Numbered from the stretch's first letter, positions 48,426 through 60,600 are shown. The stretch is DNA of 64,000 nt from Chrysomallon squamiferum (GCA_012295275.1 CM022672.1:17853394-17917393); one strand, 5' to 3'. The notes: generated by a model not told the origin, from the letters alone. Translations and numbers: made by a program.

Positions 48426-51400
48426 ATATGTAACAATAGTTATATAATATTTTTGAATATTCTTATGGAGATGGTTTTAATTCTGATGGGATGTACATGA
48501 CTTTTTCTACAGCATTCATTTATATTGGTAATGGACATTCTTGTATTCTTCATTACTATTGTCCAACCAGTTAATAGATTTTTACGAGTATCACATGGTA
48601 TTAAATAATTCATCAGAGATTTCTAGTGGTTTAGGTTATTGTTGTAGTTAACATTAATTAGGATAGCTTTCATTTACTGCAGTGTTGGCTTTCATTAGAG
48701 AGGCTATTTCCCATTCTAGTTTGTATGTTAAGACTTCAATACCATGCCCCACAGCCTGTTTTTGTGTCTTGGTTATGGCCATGTGAAAGATATACTGCTA
48801 ACTGATAAGAGTTTGTGACATTGCCATTGATTTCACCTACATATGTTTTAAATGCAATAAATTTGTTCAACACCTAATAACAGTTTACAATAAATTGTGT
48901 TAAAGTGTTATTAAATATTCATTAATTCACTTACTGACTGAAATGTCTGTACCTTAAATCTTGATTTTTATTTATGTTATTATATATGGTGTATCAGACC
49001 TGTATTCTTATCAGCATTAAAGATGTACATTTATATGAGCTGTGTAAATCATCCAAGACTGCTTGCTTTTCATCTCAATTACTGAATTAGCAAACTTTTG
49101 ATGTAGTTTTGAAAAAATTAGATTGGTGTGAGGATATTTGATTTTAACATAAGCATTTGCATGACTGTGTTATCTTATTGCTGATATAAAAGATATAAAA
49201 TAATTTATTAAATTTACACTATCATTTACAGGACATTTTGGTATTGAAAACCTTGATTGAAATTGCTAAAAAAAAAAAAAAAAAAAAAAAATGCTGATTA
49301 AGAAAATAATAATAATAATAATAAAAATATAAAAGTATGTATATAATTTTAATTGTGATTGTTTTAGAAACATTTTATTTAAAGCTACAGGAATTTATTT
49401 ATTTATTTAATTATTTGGTGTAATTTCTTTTTAATTTGACATTCATTGGACATAATTTTAATCACTCAGTCTTCCATTGTCTAATGTTCCAGCATCAGCT
49501 ACTACTACCTGAATATTTCCCAATTCCAGAGATGGTTTCACAGCATCACTAGAATATACATATGAAACAAATAAAAAAAAATTAAAAATGAAGAAAAAAA
49601 AGACTTTTGAAATATCTGTTGATGGTGACATAAAGCTGATGTCTTAAATATTGATCCCAAAATGTTGCTGTGGTTGTAGTTCCAGTGTTTGCGTTAGTGA
49701 AAAGTATACATAAAGCGATGTTTGGATCGACAGGTATTTCTCTCATACGTTAACAGTTTCTTTTATCACTCTGCGCTTAATTTGTGCCACCAATCACAAA
49801 GTCAAACACAGTTTTGTCTTTGAACTGTGTTGGTGACACAGGCCACATCCTCTGCAAATTTACTCTAGATTACAGACATTTACTTTTCTCAGTGGCCGGT
49901 ACACTGGTCAAACATCCACGTTAAGACTTGAAAATGTTTAGCATGTTCGGAGATATCTTCATGTAGATAAAGTTTTTGCATGTCATAGTTACTTCTCCAT
50001 CGCTGTTTGGTCACCACTTTGTCCTTTTGTTTGTCTTGAACTTGATGCCTCACTGGTCATCCTGTTTAACCTGATAATTCACCTGGTCATCTCGTTTGAC
50101 CTTGTTTCACTTGGTCATCTCATTTGACCTGTACGAAGTGTCAGGTATGAAATGAACCTACTAGAAATAGTTAATAGGTCTTTCTTTATTAAATCAGTTA
50201 GAAGAGAACTGAATTCTCACATTAATAATGGTGGTTCAGTTCCTATTTGGGGAGGTCAAGTCAAATTATTACATAAGGAATGGTTTGCAATGGAAAACAG
50301 TTGTTAAATCATTTGCCTGGGGTCACAAAAACATGATTTGTTAATTCTCATTTTTAAATGTTTTTTATTATTTTTTTTTACCTCTATCAACCAAATCGGT
50401 ATAGACACACAAAGAAAGTTCATTACTGATATAATACAGAACTATTATGATTAAGTTTCCATTTTAATGTGATTACTTAATCTATAACAAATAAATAGCT
50501 CCCTATTGTCTGGTTGTATAGAAACTTTCCTTTGTAACTTTAACCGTTAGAGAGAAGCCATTATCAGTGAAAATGAAATAAGAATGATTAATATTATTCA
50601 AATGTGTTCACCGAAACGGTAAAGTGAATTCATAATTAATTACGTTTATCACATCTGTAGTTTATATTCCTTTTGATTTGAATAAAGTGAAAACCTATAT
50701 GCTCGATAACACTTGTTACAAATGAGTTTACACATAACATAAAAACAGAAACAGGATAATGATTTCTCAGTTCGCATAAATAGTAGAAAGCAATCACCAA
50801 CAGTGATATAATTTTGTATAATGCAGAAACTAATCACCTAATTTTATTTTTAATAAACAAAATTCTGAAATTTGTTCAAATATTAGGTTGTTGGTCCATA
50901 ATGTTTAAGTGTGTGTTAAACACACATATGCACATAAACACACACTGGACACATCACACATTATAATAATTAAGGAAAGGTCAGATCTTTTTAGAAAACT
51001 ATGTAGCTGAAGTAGACCCACGTGGCTTGTCTCAGTTAAATGTGCTTTCTGGAGCTGAGACAGATGTGTGTTTGACAGATTTCAAGTTCATTCTCCTGCG
51101 TGGCAGGTAAAACATTACTTCATGTTTTACAAGCTGACATTGTTAAATTGTAATTGCACGCAAAACAAGGAAAAACAAAACCTGTCCAAGCCAGAAAAGA
51201 AAAAAAAATTAAAAAAAATTAATTATTTTGTTTAAAAAATTGGTTTCATTTACTATCTTTCTTCTCTCTTTTTTTTTCTTTTTTTTTAAAAAAAGTTTCG
51301 TTTAAATTTTTTTTAGGTATTTATTTATTTTTTATTTTTACTTTTTTTTTTTTTTATCATTGACTTACATATTGTATAACAACCATGTACAGCAGTTATG

Positions 51401-54400
51401 CATGCTGTAAATTACTTTTACAACAATAAAGAATAATAACAAATAAACAGAATTGTTTTTTAGACTGTCAATAAATCCATGTCTTATAGTTAGGTGTTTT
51501 TAATATTTAGTAACTACTGTTTTAAAATGTAAGATGTATCAATACATAGTTGTGATAGATTCTGCTAGGAAAATTTGTCTATGTATGGGTCAGTGGGAAG
51601 GAATGAGAGGGGGGAGATAGAGTTAGAGTTTGAGTGAGTTAGTTAGTTTATAATTTGTTAAACTGGTCTTACAGAAGGTGTACCATAGACAAAAATGAAT
51701 TTTTGCACCATTTCTATAACTAATTTTTGAATATATACCATTTCATGCTCATTACCGCAGAAGTAAACCCTACAATAGCTGCTGATTATTGCTAATTTAT
51801 TGCCATCAAAAGTTTAAAACTAATATTTTACAAATTTTATTGGTTACACACCTGCAGTGGGGTGCAGTTTTATGACTTGATCCCCAGGATAGTGTCTGTT
51901 TACACTGTGGCACTGACTGAACTCAGCTATCAACTCTGCAGATCAGGACTGTACAGATATCTATCTGTCTGATAAATAATACATACAACAACACCCCAAA
52001 CAGCTTTTTAAAAACGAATGAATGGGAGTACACTTTAATGTTTGAATTTACCCTACAGAAAGAAAGTTTTTTTTTTTTTTACAAATTTTATTATTATTAT
52101 TTTTATTTTTTTTTTAAATTTGTATAAATGGTTTTGGTTTTAATATTTATTTGACCTGCAAGAGTTCAACAAAAAAAATACTTTTAAATTTTTTTTTTTT
52201 CTGTGTCGCTGCAACATGCTGGAACATCATAATTCTCATATCACACGCACACATATCTCACTGATATATTCAGACTTCACATTTTCTGATGTGTTACTGT
52301 GACACACTTATGCTGTACCTTTCTTATATGTCACTGTGACATGAATTCATAGTACTTTGCGTGTCCCTGACATAGAAACATGGCCTTGGCATCTGTCATT
52401 TTGTAACAGAAAATTGACAAGCGTCCATGTGATGCATATATAATATATATGTGAACTTTGCATCTGATGTATTATTGTGACAATTAGAAACTTCGTTGTT
52501 TACATGTGTCACTGACATACGGAAACTTCATAGTTCTCATGTCTTATTGTGACTTCGGAAACTTCATAATTCTTATGTGTTACTGACAAACAGAAACTTC
52601 ATAGTTTTCATTGTCTCTGTGACATTCAGAAACTTCATAATTCTGATGTGTCACTGAGAAACAGAAACTTCATAATTCTCATCTGTGTCATTGTGACAAA
52701 GAAACTTCACAAGTCCGAGTTATTCTGTATCAACAATGAGTTGTGAATCACAGAAACTTCACGTTTTGTACTCTTATGTACAAGTTACTCATTGTCACCA
52801 ATGTGACAACACTTGCAAGGTCAGGCTAATGCTGGTAATATAGTCTTCTTCTTAAGTCTAAATTTTCAGATATCAAATTGGATTGTTACTTGAAGTGAAT
52901 CAAACAAAACAAAGAAAGCCTTAAGCATGTATTGCAGATAATAAGCACGTTTTATTAAGCCAGACTTCATTGATAATGATGAAATCCTTCCACCCTGGAT
53001 TTAAACTGTTTATATATGTAGTCTTCAGCATACTGAAATAAACTGACAGAACTGTGTGGATTTATGTTAGGTCATATTCGTGTTCAGAGTATGATAAATA
53101 CCTTGAATGAATGAATGAATGAATGAATATTTAGTTTTTAAAAAACAAAAAAAAACAGTAAGGGATTTTTTAAAAAAATGTATGCATCTAATGGATGAAT
53201 GAATGAATATTTAGTTTAATAAAAAAAAAAAAATAGTAAGGGATATTTTTTTTTTATTTGCATCTAATGGATAGGAATGGAAATAACACAGTCTTTTGAT
53301 TAAACTATGACACAGGTTGGAATTGGATAAACTGCAGTAAGCAGTGCAGGAAAGATTGATCATATTACTCAACAAACCTGAGGAAATCAGACAACAGCAT
53401 AATTATTTTGACAGATAAAATATTGTAACTACAATACATAACAAACATAGTCTGAGTTGGTTGTTTTTGGTGCGTCCGTGAAGTGTCATATTAACATACT
53501 AAAAACACTGCAAAGCCTTTGATTCAAGGATTTACGTGCCAAAAAAGCCAAACATGTATGTTTTAAGATTCTATTGACTTTGTAATCTAATAACTGATTA
53601 AATAGCCTGGTCTCGTTTATCTGTGTTTTTTTTTTTTGTTTTTTTAAATACTTGCATGGTTTTAAGAATAGTTTATCCTTTTTATTTCTTTCATTTTTTT
53701 TTTTTTTTTTTTTCAGTCAATGTTTCCTTATTGATTTATCTGAATTCTTTTTCTGTGACTTTCTATCTGTAACAGGTTCTTGCTGTTAGTTGTTATTGGT
53801 TTTTCACAGTATTGTGAGAAGTAGCTCTGAAATTTAACCAGCAATAATAAAACTTTCAACAGGAATTAAATTAACTCTTTGTGTTATACATAGTAAAATA
53901 AATTTAAACCAAATTAAAGTTTGATAGTTTATGTTCTTCAGTGCATGTCAACTAAAAAAAGACTGGAGATGAAGTAATGGTTGTAGATTTATGGAAATTT
54001 AGATGTCATTGTGTTTTAAATTTTTAAAAAATTTTTTTTTTTTTTTGTGGGCATCGATTTTCTTTTCTTTTTTTTCTTTTTTCTTTTTTTTCTTTTTTTC
54101 GTTTCTGTTTTATTGGGAATAAATGTTTTCACAATAAATGAAATCTTAAACTAGTATCAGAATTATTTATAATAAACTTTTACTTCTATTTCCTATTTAT
54201 TATTATTTTACAATTTTTTTTTTTAATTTAATTTTTTTTTGTTGCTATAGTTGTTGGTAGTTTTGGGTGGGGTTTTTTCTGCTAGAACCTAAACATAGCT
54301 TAGTGTTTAGAAGACACGACAAAACATGACAGTGTGCAGAATCTATCCTTCTAAGTGTTTATTTTGGGCTATTTTCATTCCACATTGTGTTCCCTCACTT

Positions 54401-57400
54401 AGAGGAATGCTCTATATACTTTCTTGGCTTTGTGGTTTTGGAAACTGATATATAAAAATGTGCTTTGCTGACATATTAAATTAGATTAAGGGAAAAGTTT
54501 AAAAAAAATAAAAAAATAAAAAATAAATAAATAAGTAAAATAAAATATGCTTGACAATAATGTAATGTGAAAAAAGAAATAAAATGCCATTAAACCCAGT
54601 TTTTTCATTTTTTTTTTTTTTTTTTCCATAGCTCTTTAACCTGTACACAGCCTCTCAGTTTCTTAATTAATGTATCATATTCTGTTTATTAGTTCATAAG
54701 TTCATCCATCCATCTTAAATTTCTTTAACCATATATGGAGAATAGTTTCTCTAGTTTTCTTCTAAAACCAATAAAACATTTTACACTGATTTTAAATGCA
54801 TTGCATTTGCAAATTTCATTGACTGTTTATGTATTAGCTATTTTCTTTACTTTATTTTTTAAAGAAAGGAACAAGAAAAAAGTAAAATGCATGTAAGCAT
54901 TTTCTTCTGCCATAATTAAACTTATCAGAATTCAAATTGACAGGGTTTCAAGTGTCAGCTTTTTTCATGTTCTATGATATTGTATTTCACTAAATAATAC
55001 ATGAAAACAGAACAGAAGTAACTTTGCTGGTTTTTGTTGTTTTTTATTCTTCTCTGTCAAAAATTACAACAGAGATCTGTGTGATTTAGTCTGGAACATA
55101 ATGACCTGCTAAGTAAGTGTCAGGTCAGGTCAGGTCAGGTCAAACTGGCAGTATGCACTGAAATTTAGAACAGTTATTGTTAATACATAATTATTATGGA
55201 AACATATCCAAACAAACAGTTTTGGATATTCCTGTTAGGACTGCTTTTTTCTTTCTTTCTTTTACAAGGTTTGGATATCAGTGAAAGAAAATTATTTTAT
55301 ATCTTTGCACATTACGAAAATAATAAATGTTTACAATTTGCACATGATGAAAATAATAATTCGTAGGTTTGCATTTCAGGGCAGGAATATTGATTCTTCT
55401 TCCCAGTTTAATAAATGGTGTTTGCTTAAACAACATCTGACTGTGTTTGACACACAGGTATCTGTAAACCTACAACACTGACTTTTACACATGACCTTGA
55501 ACTCTGCTTTCAAAAAGTGCAAACCATTTGTTAAACAGGAAAAAACCTGCAGTTTTAAAACAGTTTTAAATTTCAGTCAACAAGCAACTAAAAGAAAAAA
55601 ATAATCTTTTTTTTTTCTTTTTTAAATCTACACAATGGATCCAGTGTCTTCTTCAAGTATTGTTCTGTGGTTGTATGTGTGTGCACACTTCACAATGTCA
55701 TTTGTCTTTCAGTCCTCAGTGACAGCGATACCTGTTCTCAACTGAATTGTTTTTAAAGTGCAAGAAACAGCATGTTTGTTGCAAAACCAAACATTTCACA
55801 CGATTATCTGACCTAAGTTAATTTTAAGAATCAGATTGTTTAGTGGAGCAGGGCTTTAGTTTAGATGATACCCTGTTTTGTTGAGACATGATGGTCACCA
55901 AAATCCATTCCCCATTCTTCAAGCCAGAGTCTCAAATTTATTTAATTATGAACCTCCACGGAGCTTAATTTGTGCATGTTGAACGTTTTGTTGAAGTTTT
56001 GTATTAGAATAAACCCTCTAAACTTGAATTTCTGTTTCCCAAAAGATTTGAAATGGGAATATATTTTGTCTTTCTCAGTTTGCTCTGCCAACAAAGTTTG
56101 TAAATTCTTCAAATAGTCAACCCATGTCATAATCCTTCATATGTATACTTATTTTTGGAGTCTGTTAAGATGGAATAAAATCTTACAGATAGACTTAATA
56201 ATGCCCAGTTAATAATGAACATTATTAAATATATGTTTTCTTGAAAGCCTGTTGCAAACTCTACAGACACTGACTGTCAGCTGAATTCTTGCAAGTTTGT
56301 GGTTCTGAAGTTTTATATGGCTTCATTCTGAGATAATTTGGATACGGTTGAGGTGACTTCTGATGTCTTACTCTCTCCTGAAATAGATTTAATGTTGCTG
56401 AATCATGAGATGTTAATCATTGAGGCCAATGGTAATCTAACAGATCGGCGAGAGATGTTTTAAAATCAGTGATGGTTGTAGTTGGTACACAACTCTTTGC
56501 ATAGAACAGGAAATTAAACTGAGTTTTTGTGACTACTCTAGATATATCTTAATTCCATAATAACTTACTCTGTTTAACAAACATTAATTTTGAAAAAAAA
56601 AAAAAAAAAAAAAAAATATGTGTAATTGATGGAAGATATGAATTTATTTTCATTTTTATAAATGGAAAATATAAAGAGTAATTTGTATTGTTTTTGGATT
56701 TTTTAATTTGTTTATTTGTTTTTATTTTTATTTTTGTTCCACAGCTGACAATTAATGTTTTACAAAGCATCTTTTTATTTCTATAACAGCAACAGAACTG
56801 TTTATAAAGTTTCAGCATGTAGTTATCAGAAACACACATCATTTAATAATTTCCTTAGATACATGGAATGCCCACTATGAAGACATTGCCAGTGAATATT
56901 ATTTACCAGTTTGTTGATATTTGATAGCCACATTTTCTTTGAGCTGAGATGTTGATAAACAGATTAATTCATTATTCAGATATGATTTATTTCCACACAT
57001 AAATAATTTAAAAAACTGTATCATAAAACTTTGTTAAATAAAAATATAAGTAAATAGTTGGACAGTAGCAAATGACCATCATCAACAATAATTACTGGTG
57101 AATCCAGTGACCCATTACTGGTGAATCCAGTGACCCAGTAGACTTAAGATGACCACTCAAATACCAAACTACTTTCAGCACATTGAACAAACACAAGCAT
57201 CACACAACAGATAGAAGTTACCTACAGGGAAGATTTTCTGCAGTGATTTCCATATACTTAAACAATATGTAAATAGACCATGACATTTGATAAATCATGT
57301 GGAACAGTGGGTTTTAGTTTGAAATGACCCATTTTGTCCACTACAAGCTGGTTTAACATGGTTGACCACTCTTTCACTGAGCTGTGTCCAGTTGATAGAA

Positions 57401-59385
57401 TAAACACATTGTTTTAAAGGATCATTAAACAATTTCATGTTTCCTCTTGACATTTATCTGTTACACTGTTTGATAGCATCTTGTCAGCATAAAACATTTC
57501 CATTTGTTTTTATTATCAATTAGAGAAGTGATTCATGGGTACAGTTTGAACAACTTGTTAAGATAACTTTTTGTTTTTGTTTGTTTATATGTAAGGAAAT
57601 ACATAAATGTTGGCTGCATTGGTTATTTACTTGTTAATACAGAAAATGATACGCATGGACTCTGTTATATTAAACTGATAAACAAGAAATCGAACTGATT
57701 TTTTAACGTTCAAACATTTCATTTTTTTCCCATCATTCATATTACATGAAAACTGAAACAAAACATTTAAAATCTTCTTTTTTTTTTGATTGCCTGTATT
57801 TGCCATTCTCAGATATATGAACTTTATTATTATCAGTTGATCATTTTTTTTTTTTTTTTTTTTTATTATTAATAATAATAATAACAATAAAAAGTATTTA
57901 ATAAATAAAAATACTGTTCCATAATACATACATGTTATATTTTCTTTTCTTTTTCAAAAAAAATAAAAATTTCGAACACTTTTTCATTTTCTGGGTCAAG
58001 ACAAACATGTATTTTTCTCTTCCACCCATCTAATTACCTGCAGTTGTAATGTTAACTTATTTTTTCCGTTTTTCTTCGTTTTTTCTTCACCTCCCCAAGA
58101 CAAACATGTAACTTGTTTCCATGTCAATCAGGCCACTGCAGACAACATTTATTCAGAAATCTCGGATGACAAGTTTGTTGACTGAGTCTGTGCAAAGTTA
58201 GTTTGTAGTGTGTGGATGTGAAAGGTTGCCATATTGCCCAGCACTGAGCAGTTACACACCTTGAAGTTGTTTGTTCTGTGTCTGCATGAAATGTGAAAAC
58301 AAGACAAACCAAAATAAATGTTGAAATTTTGTCTGGTGTGTTATTTTACACGCAAAATTTTCCTACAACTGTTTTATTATTGTTATTGATCTTCTTCTTC
58401 TTCTTCTTATATGTATTTTATTTTATTTTTATTGTTAATGCTTTGTTTTGCTTTGATTCATTATTTTATTTTTTGAAACTGTGTGCAGAAGTTACATAAA
58501 TTATCCTGTTGTATTTTATTATATTTCATTTTGTCGATTTTGATTAATTTATTTATTTATTTATTTTAAACAGAATATAGCATGGTATTTATCATTTATT
58601 TTGTTGCACTACCATCAAGGTTTATTTTTGTAAAATTATTTTTATTTATTTATTATTATTCTTAGTACTGGTATATTGTATCTGTGGGTATATTGCATGT
58701 GTTAAAAAAATATTCAAAATCAGAAAGTGATTTTGAAAAAATTGGAACTTCTGTTTAACATTACATAAATTATTCTATTATAACAATAAAATGAACAGCA
58801 CCTGTAGGAAACAAAAACATGTGATACAAGCTCACTTAACAGAGGTCATTAAGACCCTGAGGTTTTATTTTTATTTTATTGTTTCTGGTAATATCAGTTT
58901 TGATGCATATATTTCTTACTTGCATATCTAATTTTAATCCTGATTTTTCTTTTTTCTTTATTGTTAATTATGAGTATTCCTTTCACATCTATTATCTTTT
59001 TAAAAATCTTTAAATTTATTTATATTTTTCATCTTTTTATATATTATATATAACTGCTTTTTAATAATTTTTTGTAAAGGAATATATGGATGATTAGTAC
59101 GAGGGAGTATATAAAATGATTTTAATATAAAGTCAAATATTTCTTGTAATTTTTAATTATCATTTTCTTCTTTTTAATTTTTAACATTTTTTATCTCTCA
59201 GTATTTAAACATAACTCTCTGAAATATCTTGAAAATTGTTGTTGTTGATGTCATTATTTATTCATTTTTTTTCTTTTTGTATTTTCAGTGAGGAGATTGT
59301 GGATCTTCAGAAAAACGACCAACACATCATGAGATACAAACCACTGTCACAGCTCATTGCCAGTGGAACTGTCTCTCTCATCTGA
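39006..59385 (+). CDS. GINS4: GINS complex subunit 4 (Sld5), 7 exons
   Basis: Sld5 is one of four GINS subunits; GINS with Cdc45 and MCM2-7 forms the CMG replicative helicase in the nucleus. Exons: 39006-39092, 39562-39708, 39888-39941, 40170-40267, 41231-41319, 43091-43181, 59289-59385. All introns are GT/AG and phases agree; total 663 nt, 220 residues (human 223). The N-terminus is acidic (EAEEDEEEIAMT), then the helical A domain (AWLNEKFAPELLEAKTDLVE; RMELDRIRYILSSYLRIR; LALRHMPSNLQ), then the C-terminal beta B domain (NSYVFIRV to RYKPLSQLIASGTVSLI). The start is the first ATG in a frame that matches family length. Transcribed divergently from tankyrase. Intron 6, about 16.1 kb, is out of proportion to the others. 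Confidence 0.95.
39562..39708 (+). CDS. GINS4: GINS4 exon 2
   Basis: Residues 30-78: AWLNEKFAPELLEAKTDLVE, then GDFKISVHRME, the conserved helical core. Acceptor ATGTAG, donor GTAATG, in-frame. Confidence 0.95.
39888..39941 (+). CDS. GINS4: GINS4 exon 3
   Basis: Residues 79-96: LDRIRYILSSYLRIRLNK. 54 nt, acceptor TTTCAG, donor GTATTA, in-frame. Confidence 0.95.
40170..40267 (+). CDS. GINS4: GINS4 exon 4
   Basis: Residues 97-128: IENYTSHILEREAERSDEEN, then LSPEEFIFAKE. Acceptor ATTTAG, donor GTAAGT, phase 2. Confidence 0.95.
41231..41319 (+). CDS. GINS4: GINS4 exon 5
   Basis: Residues 129-158: FNDSIESHFNNLALRHMPSN, then LQTLTKAQK. Acceptor TTTTAG, donor GTAAGC, phase 1. Confidence 0.95.
43091..43181 (+). 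CDS. GINS4: GINS4 exon 6
   Basis: Residues 159-188: MRPNLNSYVFIRVNEDAEGV, then LVEEETMDTG. Acceptor TTTCAG. The donor reads GTAGAT after GG, so retention of the intron gives GGG TAG, an immediate stop. Confidence 0.93.
44721..44964. repeat. 122-bp tandem duplication
   Basis: Two adjacent copies starting CTATAGACAGAATCACAGAT at 44721 and 44843, differing at a few positions, each ending in a pyrimidine-rich tract and CACCCACAGTTTTT. The high identity suggests a recent event. Confidence 0.9.
49458..49548 (-). other. Coding-like 29-codon block with acceptor and stop, nested in GINS4 intron 6
   Basis: On the minus strand, TATTCTAG is followed by an open frame DAVKPSLELGNIQVVVADAG, then TLDNGRLSD and TAA. 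The codons look protein-like and differ from the surrounding A/T-rich DNA. An internal CAG/GTAGTA could also be a donor. I do not recognise the peptide. It may be the last exon of a nested gene, a decayed processed copy or chance. Confidence 0.3.
49777..49851 (-). other. Second coding-like block on the minus strand of GINS4 intron 6
   Basis: After TTTGCAG (minus strand) 24 open codons (RMWPVSPTQFKDKTVFDFVI, then GGTN) end in TAA. The plus strand also has an open stretch of about 46 codons across the same bases (from VPPITKSNTVLS). So the block is merely more complex than average and the coding strand is uncertain. Confidence 0.2.
50051..50133. repeat. Short minisatellite, three units of about 28 bp
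   Basis: TGGTCATC followed by GTTTRACCT recurs three times. Read on the minus strand each unit ends in an AGGTCA or AGGTTA hexamer. Confidence 0.6.
52200..52790. repeat. Degenerate minisatellite, about 40-45 bp unit
   Basis: The phrase GAAACTTCATAATTCTCATG followed by TGTCACTGTGACA recurs about ten or more times with substitutions and small indels. The clearest copies lie at 52485-52720; older ones extend from about 52200. Confidence 0.85.
55121..55142. repeat. (CAGGT)4 repeat
   Basis: Four perfect CAGGT pentamers plus CA, forming overlapping AGGTCA hexamers. Confidence 0.85.
57087..57135. repeat. Short tandem duplication of about 23 bp
   Basis: ATTACTGGTGAATCCAGTGA followed by CCC occurs twice in succession. 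Confidence 0.85.
59289..59385 (+). CDS. GINS4: GINS4 exon 7 (C-terminus)
   Basis: Residues 189-220 and TGA (59383-59385): EEIVDLQKNDQHIMRYKPLS, then QLIASGTVSLI, closely matching the human C-terminus (RYKTIAPLVASGAVQLI). Acceptor TTTCAG in phase 2. Confidence 0.95.
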
Positions 59386-59394
59386 TTGTAAAAC

Positions 59395-59715
59395 ACAGTG
59401 CTGTTCAAATTTTACCACTGTAGTTTTGTCTAAACTAGTGCTCCATATTAAAATTTTACCACTGAGGTTACATTTAAGAGAATCTAGATTTAAACTTTAC
59501 ATCTGTCGGCATATATGACTGTGCTGTGTATTCAGATTTTAACTGTAAGATGTGCCTTGGGCAGTGTTCTGTATTCAATCTTACTGCTGTAAGTTATGTC
59601 AAGAACAGTGTTCTGCTTTTAAATTTTAACACCTGTAAGATGTCTGCAGGAGTGTTCAACATTCAAATTCTACTACTGTAAGTTGATTCTAAGAAAATGC
59701 TCCACATCCCAAGAC
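59395..59715 (+). repeat. Degenerate tandem array, about 44 bp unit, in GINS4 3' UTR
   Basis: Units of the form CAGTGTTCTGTATTCAAATT, then TTACYACTGTAAGTTATGTC recur about six or seven times with drift. The later copies are regularly spaced. Confidence 0.7.
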
Positions 59716-60484
59716 AATATATTATGTTGACATAACTGTGACAGTAGTGACCAAGAAACAGTCCACTCTATTTACAAGTCTGATGGCAACAACACAGCAA
59801 TCTCAGCCTCCTGTGTCTTTGTGAAGTACATGTCGGTTGATAGCTTACTGGCAGATTAAAAGCCAGTCATTCACGAGAAGATGGATCAGAAGACTATCTG
59901 TGTCACCTCTAAAGGAATTCCTTCTTGTTTTCACCAACGTCAGGCTACTGGTGACAGTGAGCTATATGTATGTATGAATGAGGATGGTGACTCATTTTTG
60001 AAAATTGTACATTCTAATTTGGATATCATTTTATCAAAAATGGCCAAGTGTGCTAGTTTTAGTTATGTTGATTAAGCACACACACACACACTCATTCACT
60101 CAAACACCACACAACCTAGAATTGTGAATAATTTTTTTTAATCTTTTTGTCACATTGATTTAAGTATAGAGCAAATTTTATAATGGTAGTTGCATATAGG
60201 TATATATTTTCTGTTAAATTTTGAGAAGGAAAAGCCATATTAATCAATACTACATATTTTGTTTATTTGTAACACTATAGCAACAAATAGTTTTATTTTC
60301 ATGTTAAATACTGTGGTAGTTATACTGATTTTCTTTACGAAGGTCTTTAATGTGCCTTTCAGCAAGAAACACAGAAAGATGTACAGAAAACATGTTTATT
60401 CAAATAACACATTTATAAAAAATATACAGCTTGTAAATCAAATTCTTCTTAAAAAGTGTTAATTTTGTACACATATCTAAGTGC

Positions 60485-60490
60485 AATAAA
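60485..60490 (+). terminator. GINS4 polyadenylation signal
   Basis: AATAAA in GTGCAATAAAAAGG, followed by a T/G-rich stretch (TTTTTTGTGTTTTTAC, near 60517). It is the only good signal before the convergent gene. Confidence 0.6.
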
Positions 60491-60594
60491 AAGGAAATTG
60501 TAAATTTCATTACTGAATTTTTTGTGTTTTTACTTTTTTAATTTCTTACACTTTTCTTTTTCTTTTTTTTTTTTTTTTTTTATGTAATTCAATA

Positions 60595-60600
60595 TTTAAT
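60595..60600 (-). terminator. Polyadenylation signal of the secreted-protein gene
   Basis: Minus-strand ATTAAA about 70 bases after the stop codon, followed about 14 bases later by a genomic A-run of about 19 bases (T-run 60563-60581 on the plus strand). Confidence 0.45.

Larger units (their letters stand above)
43182..59288 (+). other. GINS4 intron 6 (about 16.1 kb)
   Basis: Very large terminal intron, mostly A/T-rich. It holds a 122-bp tandem duplication (44721-44964), an (ATT)n run (45462-45508), long T-runs near 46971-47047 and 48174-48209, a short coding-like block on the minus strand (49458-49851), two minisatellite patches (50051-50133 and 52200-52790), and islands of higher-complexity sequence near 44040-44340, 47050-47300 and 58120-58310 that may be transposon remnants. 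No complete nested gene is visible. Confidence 0.8.
59386..60505 (+). other. GINS4 3' UTR
   Basis: Runs from the stop to a polyadenylation signal AATAAA at 60485-60490. The first 330 bases are a degenerate tandem array. A 64-codon open frame with fairly normal composition (59881-60075, starting MDQKTICVTSKGIPSCFHQR) lies downstream; it matches nothing I know and is best treated as UTR. Confidence 0.7.
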
